The position numbers were made by a program, and so were the translations under genes. Shown piece after piece: positions 39,534-47,884 of a stretch of 64,000 bases of DNA. Below the pieces are notes generated by a model. The model made no database searches, was not told the origin of the DNA, and saw nothing but the letters and a program-made list of their open reading frames with translations. The DNA is taken from NCBI RefSeq assembly GCF_000420445.1, contig NZ_ATUY01000006.1, forward strand, positions 62,001 to 126,000, in the 5' to 3' direction. How positions within the stretch are numbered: the stretch's first letter is position 1; each line of letters begins with the position of its first letter. The DNA is from Actinotignum urinale DSM 15805 (lineage in GTDB: Bacteria; Actinomycetota; Actinomycetes; Actinomycetales; Actinomycetaceae).

Positions 39534-39619
39534 CGGTGGCGAGGGGATTTGAACCCCTGGTGGCTATTAACCACACATCATTTCGAGTGATGCACCTTCG
39601 GCCGCTCGGACACGCCACC
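39534..39619 (-). tRNA. tRNA-Ser (anticodon CGA)
   Basis: 86-nt class II tRNA. The acceptor GGTGGCG pairs with CGCCACC plus discriminator G; the D arm is TCCGAGCGGCCGAAGG. The anticodon stem is CATCA/TGATG with loop CTCGAAA. A long variable arm (GTGGTTAATAGCCAC) forms its own stem. CCA is not encoded. Confidence 0.96.
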
Positions 39620-39629
39620 GCCGATAATA

Positions 39630-40124
39630 CTATCGAAGAGCACGGCGCTCGTCAAAAAAATTCACTAATTGGCGTGCAACTTCTTCCTCACATATTCCGC
39701 CATACACCTCGACCTGGTGGTTCATTCGACTATCGCGCAGCACGTCCCTCACCGAACCGGCCGCCCCGGCCTTTTCATCCCACGCACCAAAAAATACCCG
39801 CCTAATTCGCGCCCCAAGAATCGCTCCGGCGCACATCGTGCAAGGCTCCAAAGTCACATACAGATCGGCATCATCCAAACGCCAGCGACCGAGCCGTTTC
39901 CCCGCCTCCCGCAACGCCATAACTTCTGCGTGCCCGACCGGGTCAACCTCCGCCTCTCGCGTATTGTATCCTTCCCCCACAATTTTTCCATTCAAGACGA
40001 CGACTGCCCCGACGGGCACATCTCCCGCTTTTTCAGCATGCTGCGCCAACTCCATGGCGCGCCCAATGAATGCTTTTTCTTGCTCTTTTTTCCTATCCAC
40101 AACGCTACTTCCCTCATATGTCAA
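39630..40124 (-). CDS. tadA: tRNA adenosine(34) deaminase
   Basis: Converts A34 to inosine in tRNA-Arg(ACG). 164 residues. The zinc and catalytic residues are in GHAEVMALREAG (His and Glu) and PCTMCAGAIL (two Cys). DVPVGAVVVLNG and RRVFFGAWDEKAGAAGS are typical of TadA rather than of guanine or cytosine deaminases. The first ~12 residues may be extra; a start near KEQEKAFIGRAM is also possible. It ends 10 bp from tRNA-Ser on the same strand. Confidence 0.93.
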   Translation of the reverse strand: MTYEGSSVVDRKKEQEKAFIGRAMELAQHAEKAGDVPVGAVVVLNGKIVGEGYNTREAEVDPVGHAEVMALREAGKRLGRWRLDDADLYVTLEPCTMCAGAILGARIRRVFFGAWDEKAGAAGSVRDVLRDSRMNHQVEVYGGICEEEVARQLVNFFDERRALR

Positions 40125-40419
40125 CGTTTCCAGTAATTCCTGTGGAATGTTTCGATACGTATTGTTAGATCACAATAATGCCGTACGGCTCAAAGGGGGA
40201 TGGTTTTTCCGGCCAAAAATTGCGCATATTCGCCAGAGTTTCGTCGTCGAAAAAAAGACAACAACGCAACGGAAAACGAACTCGCCGTTTAGAGGAAATA
40301 CCAGACAATATTTTACAGCTGAAACGCCGTGAAAAAATTTATTTACGCCAAGAAAGGACGTGATATTTCCACAGTGGCCATTAAGGGCGTGAGAGTGCTC
40401 GGACGGTTATCCTTGAAAT

Positions 40420-41058
40420 ATGGAAATCCTCGAAATTAACCACCCGCTGGTGGATCACAAACTGACAGTCCTTCGCGATCTTCACACTCCCTCCGCAACT
40501 TTCCGTCTCCTTGTTGAGGAGCTCGTTACTCTTCTTGCTTACGAAGCCACGCGCGACGTGCACGTTAAGAAGGTCGGGATTACCACTCCCGTCACCGCAA
40601 CAACCGGCGTAAAAATTGCTGATCCGGCACCCATTGTGGTGCCAATTTTGCGTGCGGGTTTGGGAATGCTTGAAGGCATGACGAAACTTGTTCCCACCGC
40701 CGAAGTTGGCTTCCTCGGTTTGCAACGCGATGAGGAGACTCTCGAGGTGAGCACCTACGCGAACCGCCTCCCCGACGTTTTAACGGATCGCCAGTGCTTT
40801 GTGCTCGATCCGATGCTCGCCACGGGCCACACGATTGTTGATTCTGTTCATTATCTTTTATCACGCGGGGCACGCGACGTCACCGTGATTTGCATCCTCG
40901 CCACGCCTGAAGGTTTGAAAACTGTTGCCGAAAGCCTTCCCGACGACGCACATGTTCGTATTGTTGTTGCGTCCATTGACGAGGGGCTCAACGATCGCGG
41001 TTACATCGTTCCCGGTTTGGGCGACGCTGGCGATCGTCTCTACGGCGTTATTGACTAA
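40420..41058 (+). CDS. upp: Uracil phosphoribosyltransferase
   Basis: Salvages uracil to UMP with PRPP. 212 residues, full length. The PRPP loop is DPMLATGHTIVDS and the uracil-binding tail GLGDAGDRLYGV is intact at the C-terminus. VPILRAGLGMLEGM is also diagnostic. No Shine-Dalgarno is visible; TATCCT at 40408-40413 lies six bases before the ATG, so the transcript is probably leaderless. It takes the uracil that the nucleoside hydrolases would release. The 295 bp between tadA and upp show no other gene. Confidence 0.97.
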   Translation: MEILEINHPLVDHKLTVLRDLHTPSATFRLLVEELVTLLAYEATRDVHVKKVGITTPVTATTGVKIADPAPIVVPILRAGLGMLEGMTKLVPTAEVGFLGLQRDEETLEVSTYANRLPDVLTDRQCFVLDPMLATGHTIVDSVHYLLSRGARDVTVICILATPEGLKTVAESLPDDAHVRIVVASIDEGLNDRGYIVPGLGDAGDRLYGVID

Positions 41059-41197
41059 GGAACGCCCAACAACGTTTTTTGACTAGAGCGTTATGCCCGA
41101 CAACGTTATTCACTAGGGCGTAACGCTCTACGGCGTTATCGACTAGGCCGTAATCGACTAGGGCGTAACGCCCAACAACATTATCGATTAGGGCAAC
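41041..41197 (+). repeat. Degenerate serial copies of the upp 3' end
   Basis: The last codons and stop of upp (41041-41067) are followed by about five imperfect copies starting near 41068, 41099, 41129, 41151 and 41174. Each keeps the pattern ACGTTATYGACTAGGGCG. Unit length varies from 22 to 31 bp. The rest of the 545-bp gap to the esterase has two further TTCTTCTCT-type words and an AT-rich probable promoter near 41490-41540. Confidence 0.75.
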
Positions 41198-41603
41198 AAG
41201 CGCAACCGATAACGTTTCAAAAGCACCTGAGATATTCCGCGAACGTCATCATAACTACTGAGAATTTTTCGTGGCGTCCCACAGCGTGTTCTTACCGTCA
41301 CAAAGTGCGTGAGCAGTTTTCAAGATTTTCACAGACAGAGGAACTAGTGTTAAACGTGCATTTTCATTGACGTTTCCGAATTACCCTGGGATAAAAGGAA
41401 AGACTTCGTGCCCTTCGCGCGGAGTTTTTCTTTCCACACGGGCTCTTCTCTCTTCTGAACAGGCTCTTCTTCGCGGACTCTTTTCATTTTTAACGACGAA
41501 AGTACTCAGTTCCGCTTTCATTGACATGTGAGAGGTAGAATAAACACGGATATTGCAGGTTATGCAATTGCTCCTATATCGTCGTCAATCTGTAAGGAAA
41601 AAT

Positions 41604-42347
41604 ATGGCTATCGCAAACCTTTCATTTATGTCCGACACTCTCGCACAGCAAGTGGATGCCACCGTCATTTTGCCGGATAACGTTGATAGCGCGAATCCTC
41701 CCGCGGTCTGGTATTTCCTTCCAGGATTGAAGTTTACAGCGCAATCTTTTGCCACAAACATTCCTTTCCAGCGGCACTTGGCCGGTTCGAACGTCGCCCT
41801 CGTTATCGCATCCCTCCCCTATTCCTGGTATTTCAATAACCAATTTGAACGCAATTTTTTTGATTTCACGGCACTTGAGCTCCCTCAAAAAATCGAATCC
41901 ATGTTCCACGTGCGTTCAGACCGCGCGGGACGTTTCGTTGGCGGTTGTTCCATGGGCGGTTTCGGTTCCTTAAAAACCGCGTTGACCTTCCCGGAGCGTT
42001 TCGCCGGCGTCACTGCTTTTTCTCCCGCATGTGATTTCACGGATAGAGGTTTTGTCGACGGACACTGGGAGTTGCATACACATTTATCGCAGGGTTTGCT
42101 GCCCGAGGACGACGTTTACGATCTCGCCCGCAAGGTTTTCGGGGAAGATGCCTCACGCGAACAGGCTCCGGCCGTTTGGGTAACCTGTGGCACCGAGGAT
42201 CCCTTCCTTGCACACACTCAACGTTTGGAAAAGGAGCTTCACAGCCTTGGCGTCCAACCCGAAGTTGTGTACGCACCCGGCCCTCATGCTCCTGCTTATT
42301 GGGATACTCATTTCCCCGAAGCGCTCGCGTGGGTGAATGCGCGCTAA
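41604..42347 (+). CDS. Alpha/beta-hydrolase esterase (EstA/esterase D-like)
   Basis: 247 residues from ATG 41604, which follows TAAGGAAA; an earlier in-frame ATG at 41553 adds an unlikely basic tail. The nucleophile is S116 in GGCSMGGFGSLK, the acid is probably the Asp in CGTEDPFL, and the base is H228 in GPHAPAYW. The layout matches tributyrin esterases and S-formylglutathione-hydrolase relatives. No signal peptide, so cytoplasmic. Substrate unknown. Confidence 0.88.
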   Translation: MAIANLSFMSDTLAQQVDATVILPDNVDSANPPAVWYFLPGLKFTAQSFATNIPFQRHLAGSNVALVIASLPYSWYFNNQFERNFFDFTALELPQKIESMFHVRSDRAGRFVGGCSMGGFGSLKTALTFPERFAGVTAFSPACDFTDRGFVDGHWELHTHLSQGLLPEDDVYDLARKVFGEDASREQAPAVWVTCGTEDPFLAHTQRLEKELHSLGVQPEVVYAPGPHAPAYWDTHFPEALAWVNAR

Positions 42348-42434
42348 CGCACAAGTTGTGCGCCACATAGTTTTTTCGACAGAAAGTGCGTAGCCAACGC
42401 ATATTTCCGCAATAACGTCATGGACGGTGACGCA

Positions 42435-42518
42435 TAGCCAATAGCCAATAGCCAATAGCCAATAGCCAATAGCCAATAGCCAATAGCCAATAGCCAATAG
42501 CCAATAGCCAATAGCCAA
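42435..42518. repeat. Heptanucleotide VNTR, twelve perfect copies
   Basis: TAGCCAA repeated exactly 12 times (84 bp) with no mismatch. It ends 115 bp before the start of the LRV membrane protein and lies upstream of its likely promoter region. Perfect conservation suggests recent expansion. Seven is not a multiple of three, so reading through it is frame-changing; no gene is called across it. Confidence 0.97.
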
Positions 42519-42633
42519 TTTATCCCATCTAATGGCCTTCATATTAACGTACAATATGTGAAGTGTCACTTCTCTAAATAATTATTTTTAGGGAGTTATT
42601 TATCCTGATATTTCGTCGTTAGAAAGGAACGGC

Positions 42634-43941
42634 ATGGATCAAGAACTCTACAACCTCGCTAACGATCCCTCCACATCCCCCGAAGTACTGCGCGATCTTG
42701 CATGGAAACATCCAGAACTGCAGAGCGTTATCGCGGCGAACCCTACCGCATATGAAGGTTTACTTCATTGGCTTAACGAAAATGGCAATGAAGCCACTCG
42801 GAAAGTTATAGCGGAACGTTTCGGGCAAAGCTCGGAATCTTCCACACAAGACGAACACACGCCAGATACCGCAACGGAAACGGATCCTACGCACACGGCC
42901 GTCGCCCCAACGGAAACATATAGCTCACAGGATAATGCGCCACAATCCCCGCAAGGTGGGGCGCAAGCGTATGAAACAAACGCAACGCAAGAATACGTCG
43001 CCCAAAATGGAGCAACACCGTACCCACAAAACGACGCAACTCAAGCATATTACCCGCAGCAGAATCCGTATTACGGAACCTACCCACAACAAGATCAAAC
43101 TGTTGCTGGTGGGTTAGCATACACTCAGGTCGTCCCACAATACGACCCCTCCTACACGCAAACGCCTCAACCCCAAGCTCCTTACCAACAGCAAGGCTCC
43201 TACGCTCCGGCTTACGGGCAACAGCCTATTTCGCAGTACTATGCAACACCTCAAGAAAACGAGCCTGAGGAACCCGAAGAAAAGAACAACTCCAAACGAA
43301 CCCTTATTCGCATTATTATCGTTGCTGTTACCATCGCACTTATAGCAATAGCGGGCTTGCTGGCGTACAAGTATTTTTTCTCCTCGAATGATGCCACTCC
43401 GGATAAAACAACCATCACCCAAAAGGACGCCTCGAAGAAGAAGCCCTCCGAAGAGCCCACAAAAGAACCCACAAAAGAAGCTAGCCCAACAGAGGAGCCT
43501 GCCCCATCCCCCTCTATTTCCGCTCCTCCCACACCAACTGAAAGCATTCTTTACCCGGCACCAGCAGGCACAGCATCTGCTCCTAGCTTCACAACACCGA
43601 CGGGGAACATTTCCTGCTCCTTGGCAAATAACGCGGTGTACTGCCGGGCAAACGAAACAAATACCCAAAAAATTGGACTCAGTTGCCCAGGCACATCCTC
43701 ACTCGGACTTGGTGTTGTTGATGGACTCACTCAATACACATGCGATCAGGCAGTCGGCGGTGGGAGCGCTCTTCCTTACGGTGGCTCTGTGCAAAACGGC
43801 AATGTTGCGTGTACCTCTTACTACACCGGTGTAACCTGCTGGAGCCAAACGACTGGAGAATCTTTCGCCATCTCACGCAACGGCTCTATTTTTGGAACTG
43901 GCGGCGCTCTTTCGGAAGATTCGTTCCCCTGGAAGAGGTAG
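42634..43941 (+). CDS. LRV-domain membrane protein with extracytoplasmic domain
   Basis: 435 residues. The N-terminal ~65 residues match the variant leucine-rich-repeat domain of actinobacterial proteins (LANDPSTSPEVLRDLAWKHP, then VIAANPTAYEGLLHWL). A Gln/Tyr/Pro-rich linker fills ~70-205. One transmembrane helix lies at ~224-247 (LIRIIIVAVTIALIAIAGLL), then a Lys/Pro/Glu-rich stalk and a C-terminal ~110-residue domain starting TPTGNISCSL with six Cys, likely disulfide-bonded outside the cell. Function unknown; the plan is that of a surface sensor or wall-associated protein. A 12-copy heptamer VNTR lies just upstream. Confidence 0.83.
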   Translation: MDQELYNLANDPSTSPEVLRDLAWKHPELQSVIAANPTAYEGLLHWLNENGNEATRKVIAERFGQSSESSTQDEHTPDTATETDPTHTAVAPTETYSSQDNAPQSPQGGAQAYETNATQEYVAQNGATPYPQNDATQAYYPQQNPYYGTYPQQDQTVAGGLAYTQVVPQYDPSYTQTPQPQAPYQQQGSYAPAYGQQPISQYYATPQENEPEEPEEKNNSKRTLIRIIIVAVTIALIAIAGLLAYKYFFSSNDATPDKTTITQKDASKKKPSEEPTKEPTKEASPTEEPAPSPSISAPPTPTESILYPAPAGTASAPSFTTPTGNISCSLANNAVYCRANETNTQKIGLSCPGTSSLGLGVVDGLTQYTCDQAVGGGSALPYGGSVQNGNVACTSYYTGVTCWSQTTGESFAISRNGSIFGTGGALSEDSFPWKR

Positions 43942-43945
43942 GAAT

Positions 43946-43993
43946 AATTATTCAGGCTGAATTATTCACCCCGAATATTCAGCCTGAATAATT
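43946..43993. terminator. Long inverted repeat between convergent genes
   Basis: AATTATTCAGGCTGAATTATTC (two parts, 43946-43967) pairs with the 21-nt arm at 43973-43993 with one bulged base around ACCCC. A partial third copy (AATTCAGCCTT) abuts it. It likely ends transcription of both the LRV gene and uppP, though no T-run follows. Confidence 0.6.
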
Positions 43994-44102
43994 CAGCCTT
44001 TCCGTGCAAATCCTTACCGTTGGGGTCACAAATTTGCGTCATGCTAATAATATCCGACGCATTTTTTACATCATCAAGCACCCTGCGTTATAGCGCTTCG
44101 CT

Positions 44103-44942
44103 TTATACGGCAGAGAGAACCCCGCCAAGAAGGAGGCCCGCAACGGTAACGCCCAGCAAAATACGGTAAATCACGAAACCGGTGAAATTGTTGGAGGAAA
44201 TAAACTTCAACAACCACGCAATCGAAAGATACGCGACGACGAAGGACACCAGCGTGCCAATTCCGGTAGCTGTCCAGCCCACACCGCCCGGCGCGCCGAT
44301 TTTGCTGAATTCGCCAACGGCTTGCAGGCCACCGGCCGCAATAAGCGTTGGAATACCAAGGAAGAAACTCATGCGTGTAGCAGCGACCCTGTCAATTCCC
44401 AGGAACATTGCACCGGAAATCGTCGCCCCTGAACGGGAAACACCGGGAATTAGCGCGAGTGACTGGAAAAGGCCGAGGAGAATGCCGTCCCGCGCGTCGA
44501 TAGTATCTTCGCCACGCGTTGCTGTTCGCCGATCCGCCAAGAACATCGCCACCGACCATAAAATCAAGCCACCCGCAACGAACCACATGGAACGCAGTGG
44601 CCCCTCAATATAATCCTTGAGCACCAAGCCGATAACCGCGGTGATTCCGAAACCGAAAATAACAGCCCAGCCCATTGCGTAATCCGCAGAACGCTTTTTC
44701 GGGTTAACCAGCCCACCGAACCACGCCAGCGCAATGCGCACAATATCCTTCCAGAAATACACGATGGAGGCGATCATGGCGCCCACCTGGATAATTGCCG
44801 TGTATGCGGTCACCGTTGGGTCATTGACGGAAAAGCCCATGAGGTTTTCGGTAATCGTCAGGTGCCCGGTGGAGCTCACCGGCAAAAATTCCGTAATACC
44901 TTCCACAATGCCCAAAATGACGGACTGCCACCACTCAATCAC
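44103..44942 (-). CDS. uppP: Undecaprenyl-diphosphate phosphatase
   Basis: Recycles undecaprenyl pyrophosphate for cell wall synthesis; confers bacitracin tolerance when raised. 279 residues from the GTG at 44942 with AGAGGAG six bases before it; a longer frame to 45077 lacks family similarity. Both active-site motifs are intact: EGITEFLPVSSTGHL near the N-terminus and PGVSRSGATI in the second half. Seven to eight transmembrane helices. Divergent from putP, 254 bp away. Confidence 0.97.
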   Translation of the reverse strand: MIEWWQSVILGIVEGITEFLPVSSTGHLTITENLMGFSVNDPTVTAYTAIIQVGAMIASIVYFWKDIVRIALAWFGGLVNPKKRSADYAMGWAVIFGFGITAVIGLVLKDYIEGPLRSMWFVAGGLILWSVAMFLADRRTATRGEDTIDARDGILLGLFQSLALIPGVSRSGATISGAMFLGIDRVAATRMSFFLGIPTLIAAGGLQAVGEFSKIGAPGGVGWTATGIGTLVSFVVAYLSIAWLLKFISSNNFTGFVIYRILLGVTVAGLLLGGVLSAV

Positions 44943-45196
44943 AACATTCTCCTCTATCACGTGTATTGGTGAGATTAGCGCGAAACGCACGACGCCGCCA
45001 CCTTCTTGTGGCGCACCGGATACCAGTGTAGGGGAATATGCACTCTCTTGTTCATATTTTAGATAGTTATGCGTCACATTATGAACAATAGTTGTAAGGT
45101 TAAGACCAACGTCTCATTTGGCGTCTCGCGACATTTTTGCCTTCGCGTGCACGGATACACATACTCCGTGCACAACATTAGGCGGAAAGGAACACC

Positions 45197-46762
45197 ATGT
45201 CACAGACAACTGGACAAGCAATCGCGATGATTATTTACTTCGTCGCCATGGTATTTATCGGCCTATGGGCTTATACTCGCACAAAAAATCTTGATGATTA
45301 CATGCTCGGCGGGCGCGATCTCAACCCAACCGTCGCCGCGCTTTCCGCAGGCGCCGCGGACATGTCCGGCTGGCTCCTCATGGGCCTTCCCGGCGCACTC
45401 TACATGTCCGGACTCGTCGAAGGCTGGATTGCCGTCGGCCTTACGCTCGGGCAGTGGGTGAACTGGATGGTCACCGCACCCAGATTACGTTCCTACACAC
45501 AGGTGGCGAGCAACTCGATCACTGTCCCGTCGTTCCTAGGAAACCGACTCCACGACACCACAAAATCCGTGCGCCTCATCGCGGGTCTGATTATTTTCGT
45601 ATTCTTCACGTTCTACGTTTCTTCCGGAATGGTTGCCGGTGGCATTTTCTTCGAAACCGCGTTCGGAATGGATTACCACCTGGGCATGGTTCTTGTTGCC
45701 GGCGTTGTTGTTCTCTACACTCTCGTTGGTGGCTTCCTCGCCGTGTCCTGGACGGATATGGTTCAGGGAATCATGATGGTTTCCGCGCTAGTTGCGGTTC
45801 CTCTCTTCTCCGTTTTCGCCATTGGTGGTTTCGGGAAAGTTGCGGAAGGCGTTACTGCGGTGAACCCCGATTTTATCCACCCCTTCGGTGGGGCTACGTT
45901 CGTCGGGATTATTAGTTCGCTTGCGTGGGGACTTGGGTACTTCGGCCAGCCACATATTATTGTGCGTTTTATGGCCTTGCGCAGCCCCAAAGAGGCAAAA
46001 ACCGCCCGGCGTATTGGCCTCGGTTGGATGGTATTTTCCTGCTTGGGTGCTTGCGGCACCGCAATTGTGGGTATTGCCGCGAACCACTTTGGGGTTGTGA
46101 AAATCCCCGAAGGGCAACACGAATCGGTGTTTATTTTGATGGGCCAGTCGTTGTTCCCCTCAATCGTTGCGGGATTCATGCTCGCCGCTATTTTGGCAGC
46201 AATTATGTCGACGGTTTCCTCCCAGTTGTTGGTGACCTCCTCCGCTGTGGTTGAGGATATTTACCACGGTTTTTCGAAGAGGAGTCTGTCCGCAGTTGGC
46301 GGGATTACGTTGGGGCGCATCGCGGTGTTGGCCGTGTCTATCCTAGCCGCCATTTTCGCGTGGTTCCGCACGGATTCCATTTTGAATCTCGTGAGCTTCG
46401 CGTGGGCAGGTTTCGGTGCAGCTTTCGGGCCGATTGTGTTGCTGGCCCTCTACTGGCGCAAGCTCACCGCGATGGGCGCGCTTACGGGCATGGTCACGGG
46501 CGCTGTTGTTGTTGGTTTCTGGGGAACATTCAAGTGGTTCGGGCTCTACGAAATCCTTCCCGGATTCTTGTTGGCCACCCTTGTCGCCTACATTGTTTCC
46601 CTCATGACCTACCGCCCCAACCCGGAAATCGACGCCGAATTCGATAGGGCCGTTCGCCTGGCGAAAGCCGGCTCGGATGAAATCAACGCCGATTTGGGTA
46701 AACCAACGATGTCCGGTGCGGTAATTGTTCTTCAAGACGTGGCACATTTGGACACAAAGTAA
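45197..46762 (+). CDS. putP: Sodium/proline symporter
   Basis: 521-residue solute:sodium symporter (SSS) of the PutP branch, 13 transmembrane helices. AAGAADMSGWLLMGLPGA with the conserved ADMSGWL segment, then NSITVPSFLGNRLHD and a RFMALRSPKEAK loop are signatures of PutP. It would import proline with sodium, for nutrition or osmoprotection. No adjacent putA. Ribosome site GGAAAGGA is strong. Confidence 0.96.
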   Translation: MSQTTGQAIAMIIYFVAMVFIGLWAYTRTKNLDDYMLGGRDLNPTVAALSAGAADMSGWLLMGLPGALYMSGLVEGWIAVGLTLGQWVNWMVTAPRLRSYTQVASNSITVPSFLGNRLHDTTKSVRLIAGLIIFVFFTFYVSSGMVAGGIFFETAFGMDYHLGMVLVAGVVVLYTLVGGFLAVSWTDMVQGIMMVSALVAVPLFSVFAIGGFGKVAEGVTAVNPDFIHPFGGATFVGIISSLAWGLGYFGQPHIIVRFMALRSPKEAKTARRIGLGWMVFSCLGACGTAIVGIAANHFGVVKIPEGQHESVFILMGQSLFPSIVAGFMLAAILAAIMSTVSSQLLVTSSAVVEDIYHGFSKRSLSAVGGITLGRIAVLAVSILAAIFAWFRTDSILNLVSFAWAGFGAAFGPIVLLALYWRKLTAMGALTGMVTGAVVVGFWGTFKWFGLYEILPGFLLATLVAYIVSLMTYRPNPEIDAEFDRAVRLAKAGSDEINADLGKPTMSGAVIVLQDVAHLDTK

Positions 46763-46779
46763 CTCTTCCCTCAAGAGTT
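46761..46779 (+). terminator. Hairpin terminator after putP
   Basis: AACTCTT (46761-46767) pairs with AAGAGTT (46773-46779), loop of five, followed by TGTTGT. It overlaps the stop codon. A second hairpin, CAGTGGGG/CCCCACTG, sits at 46793-46818 and could serve either strand. Confidence 0.65.
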
Positions 46780-46845
46780 TGTTGTACGACGGCAGTGGGG
46801 TAGCGCCACACCCCACTGAAGAGCGTATTGGTTAGTGTCTACCCG

Positions 46846-47799
46846 TTAGCCTTGGGTTTGCGTTGGTTTGGTGGATGGATTTTGCCGACCGCTTCGCCAA
46901 ATGTAGATTCCCGCGCCCGTAACGGTGACCAATAGGATCACTATCCACCATGGGAATCCGGGCAGGTCAGGCGCTTTTTTAGCATCGTCCAGTTCCGATT
47001 GTGGAGTGGGGATGACTCGCTCACCAGTTACGAGGATGCGTTGAGTGTTTATCCCAAGTGGCGTGCAGGTGATGAGCGTGACCAGATCTTTTTCTGGATC
47101 GGCAAATAGAACTTCTGTATCAGATGGTTCGATTGTGATTATATCTATAACCTGGTAGCTGAAAACCTGGTCAAGGACAGAAATAGTGAAAATGTCGCCT
47201 TTTTTAGCTTTATCTAAATGCGTGAAAAGGGTAGATTCAGGCAAGCCTCGATGTGCAGTTAAGACGGAGCGTTGCCCAGTCCCACCCACGGGCAGTGATG
47301 TTCCTTCTAGGTGTCCGACGCCTTTGAGAAGAGTTGCTTCCGAGGTTCCGTGGTATATGGGTAGGTCGATGTCTAATTTGGCGTAGTGCAGGCGCCCCAT
47401 TACGCCTTCTTTATTGCCCGAGAGAATGTCTTGGTAGTTCAGGGTTTGATTACTGTTGTTGCCGTAACCTTTGGGAACATTGGCGTCCGCTTCTAGTTTC
47501 ACGCCTGAGGCGAGGGCTTCATTGTATTTCCGAGCCTGCTCAAGCAACGCAACGTACGGGTTGGGCTTTTTCTTCTCGTTTTGCTCTGTGATTTCTTGTG
47601 TGAGGGCGATGACGCGAGATTGTTCTTTTTGAGAAAACCAGGAGGCCACGTGAGGGTAGAGGAATACGCAGACACCGGCAACAATGATGAGGCTAGAGAC
47701 GAATGATAACCATGGAAACCGCCACACCACGGGCGCAGGTGGTAGGCCACGCCGTTTACCGGTGGGCGCGATTGTTTCGATGTTTGAGTCAGTTTCCAT
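46846..47799 (-). CDS. Class C sortase (pilus polymerase)
   Basis: Joins pilin subunits by linking the LPxTG Thr of one to the pilin-motif Lys of the next. 317 residues from the ATG at 47799 (longer start at 47850 would place the coding start inside a hairpin). N-terminal transmembrane helix, catalytic His ~183 in TAHRGLP, catalytic Cys ~245 in TLITCTPLGINTQR, then the Arg, and a second C-terminal helix: all class C features. The class C lid (D-P-F/W) is not obvious. Third gene of the tip-shaft-sortase operon. Confidence 0.93.
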   Translation of the reverse strand: METDSNIETIAPTGKRRGLPPAPVVWRFPWLSFVSSLIIVAGVCVFLYPHVASWFSQKEQSRVIALTQEITEQNEKKKPNPYVALLEQARKYNEALASGVKLEADANVPKGYGNNSNQTLNYQDILSGNKEGVMGRLHYAKLDIDLPIYHGTSEATLLKGVGHLEGTSLPVGGTGQRSVLTAHRGLPESTLFTHLDKAKKGDIFTISVLDQVFSYQVIDIITIEPSDTEVLFADPEKDLVTLITCTPLGINTQRILVTGERVIPTPQSELDDAKKAPDLPGFPWWIVILLVTVTGAGIYIWRSGRQNPSTKPTQTQG

Positions 47800-47821
47800 T
47801 GCTTCGCTAATGATGTATCCA

Positions 47822-47861
47822 AAGGGGCTCTGGAGGCAACTATTAACCACCAGAGCCCCTT
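47822..47861 (-). terminator. Attenuator-like hairpin between pilin and sortase
   Basis: AAGGGGCTCTGG (47822-47833) and CCAGAGCCCCTT (47850-47861), 12 pairs with a 16-nt loop, followed by TTT in the minus direction. Placed just after the shaft pilin stop, it likely lowers sortase expression relative to pilin. Confidence 0.75.
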
Positions 47862-47884
47862 ATGTTCAACCGCTCTGTTTGGAG

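Noticed and set aside
40178-40363. 61-codon basic frame between tadA and upp
   Set aside because: No ribosome site, no domain, and it covers the probable upp promoter.
42153-42569. Minus-strand reading frame across the heptamer array (AIGYWLL repeats)
   Set aside because: It exists only because 21 bp is a multiple of three and seven; it overlaps the esterase antisense, has no ribosome site and no family likeness.
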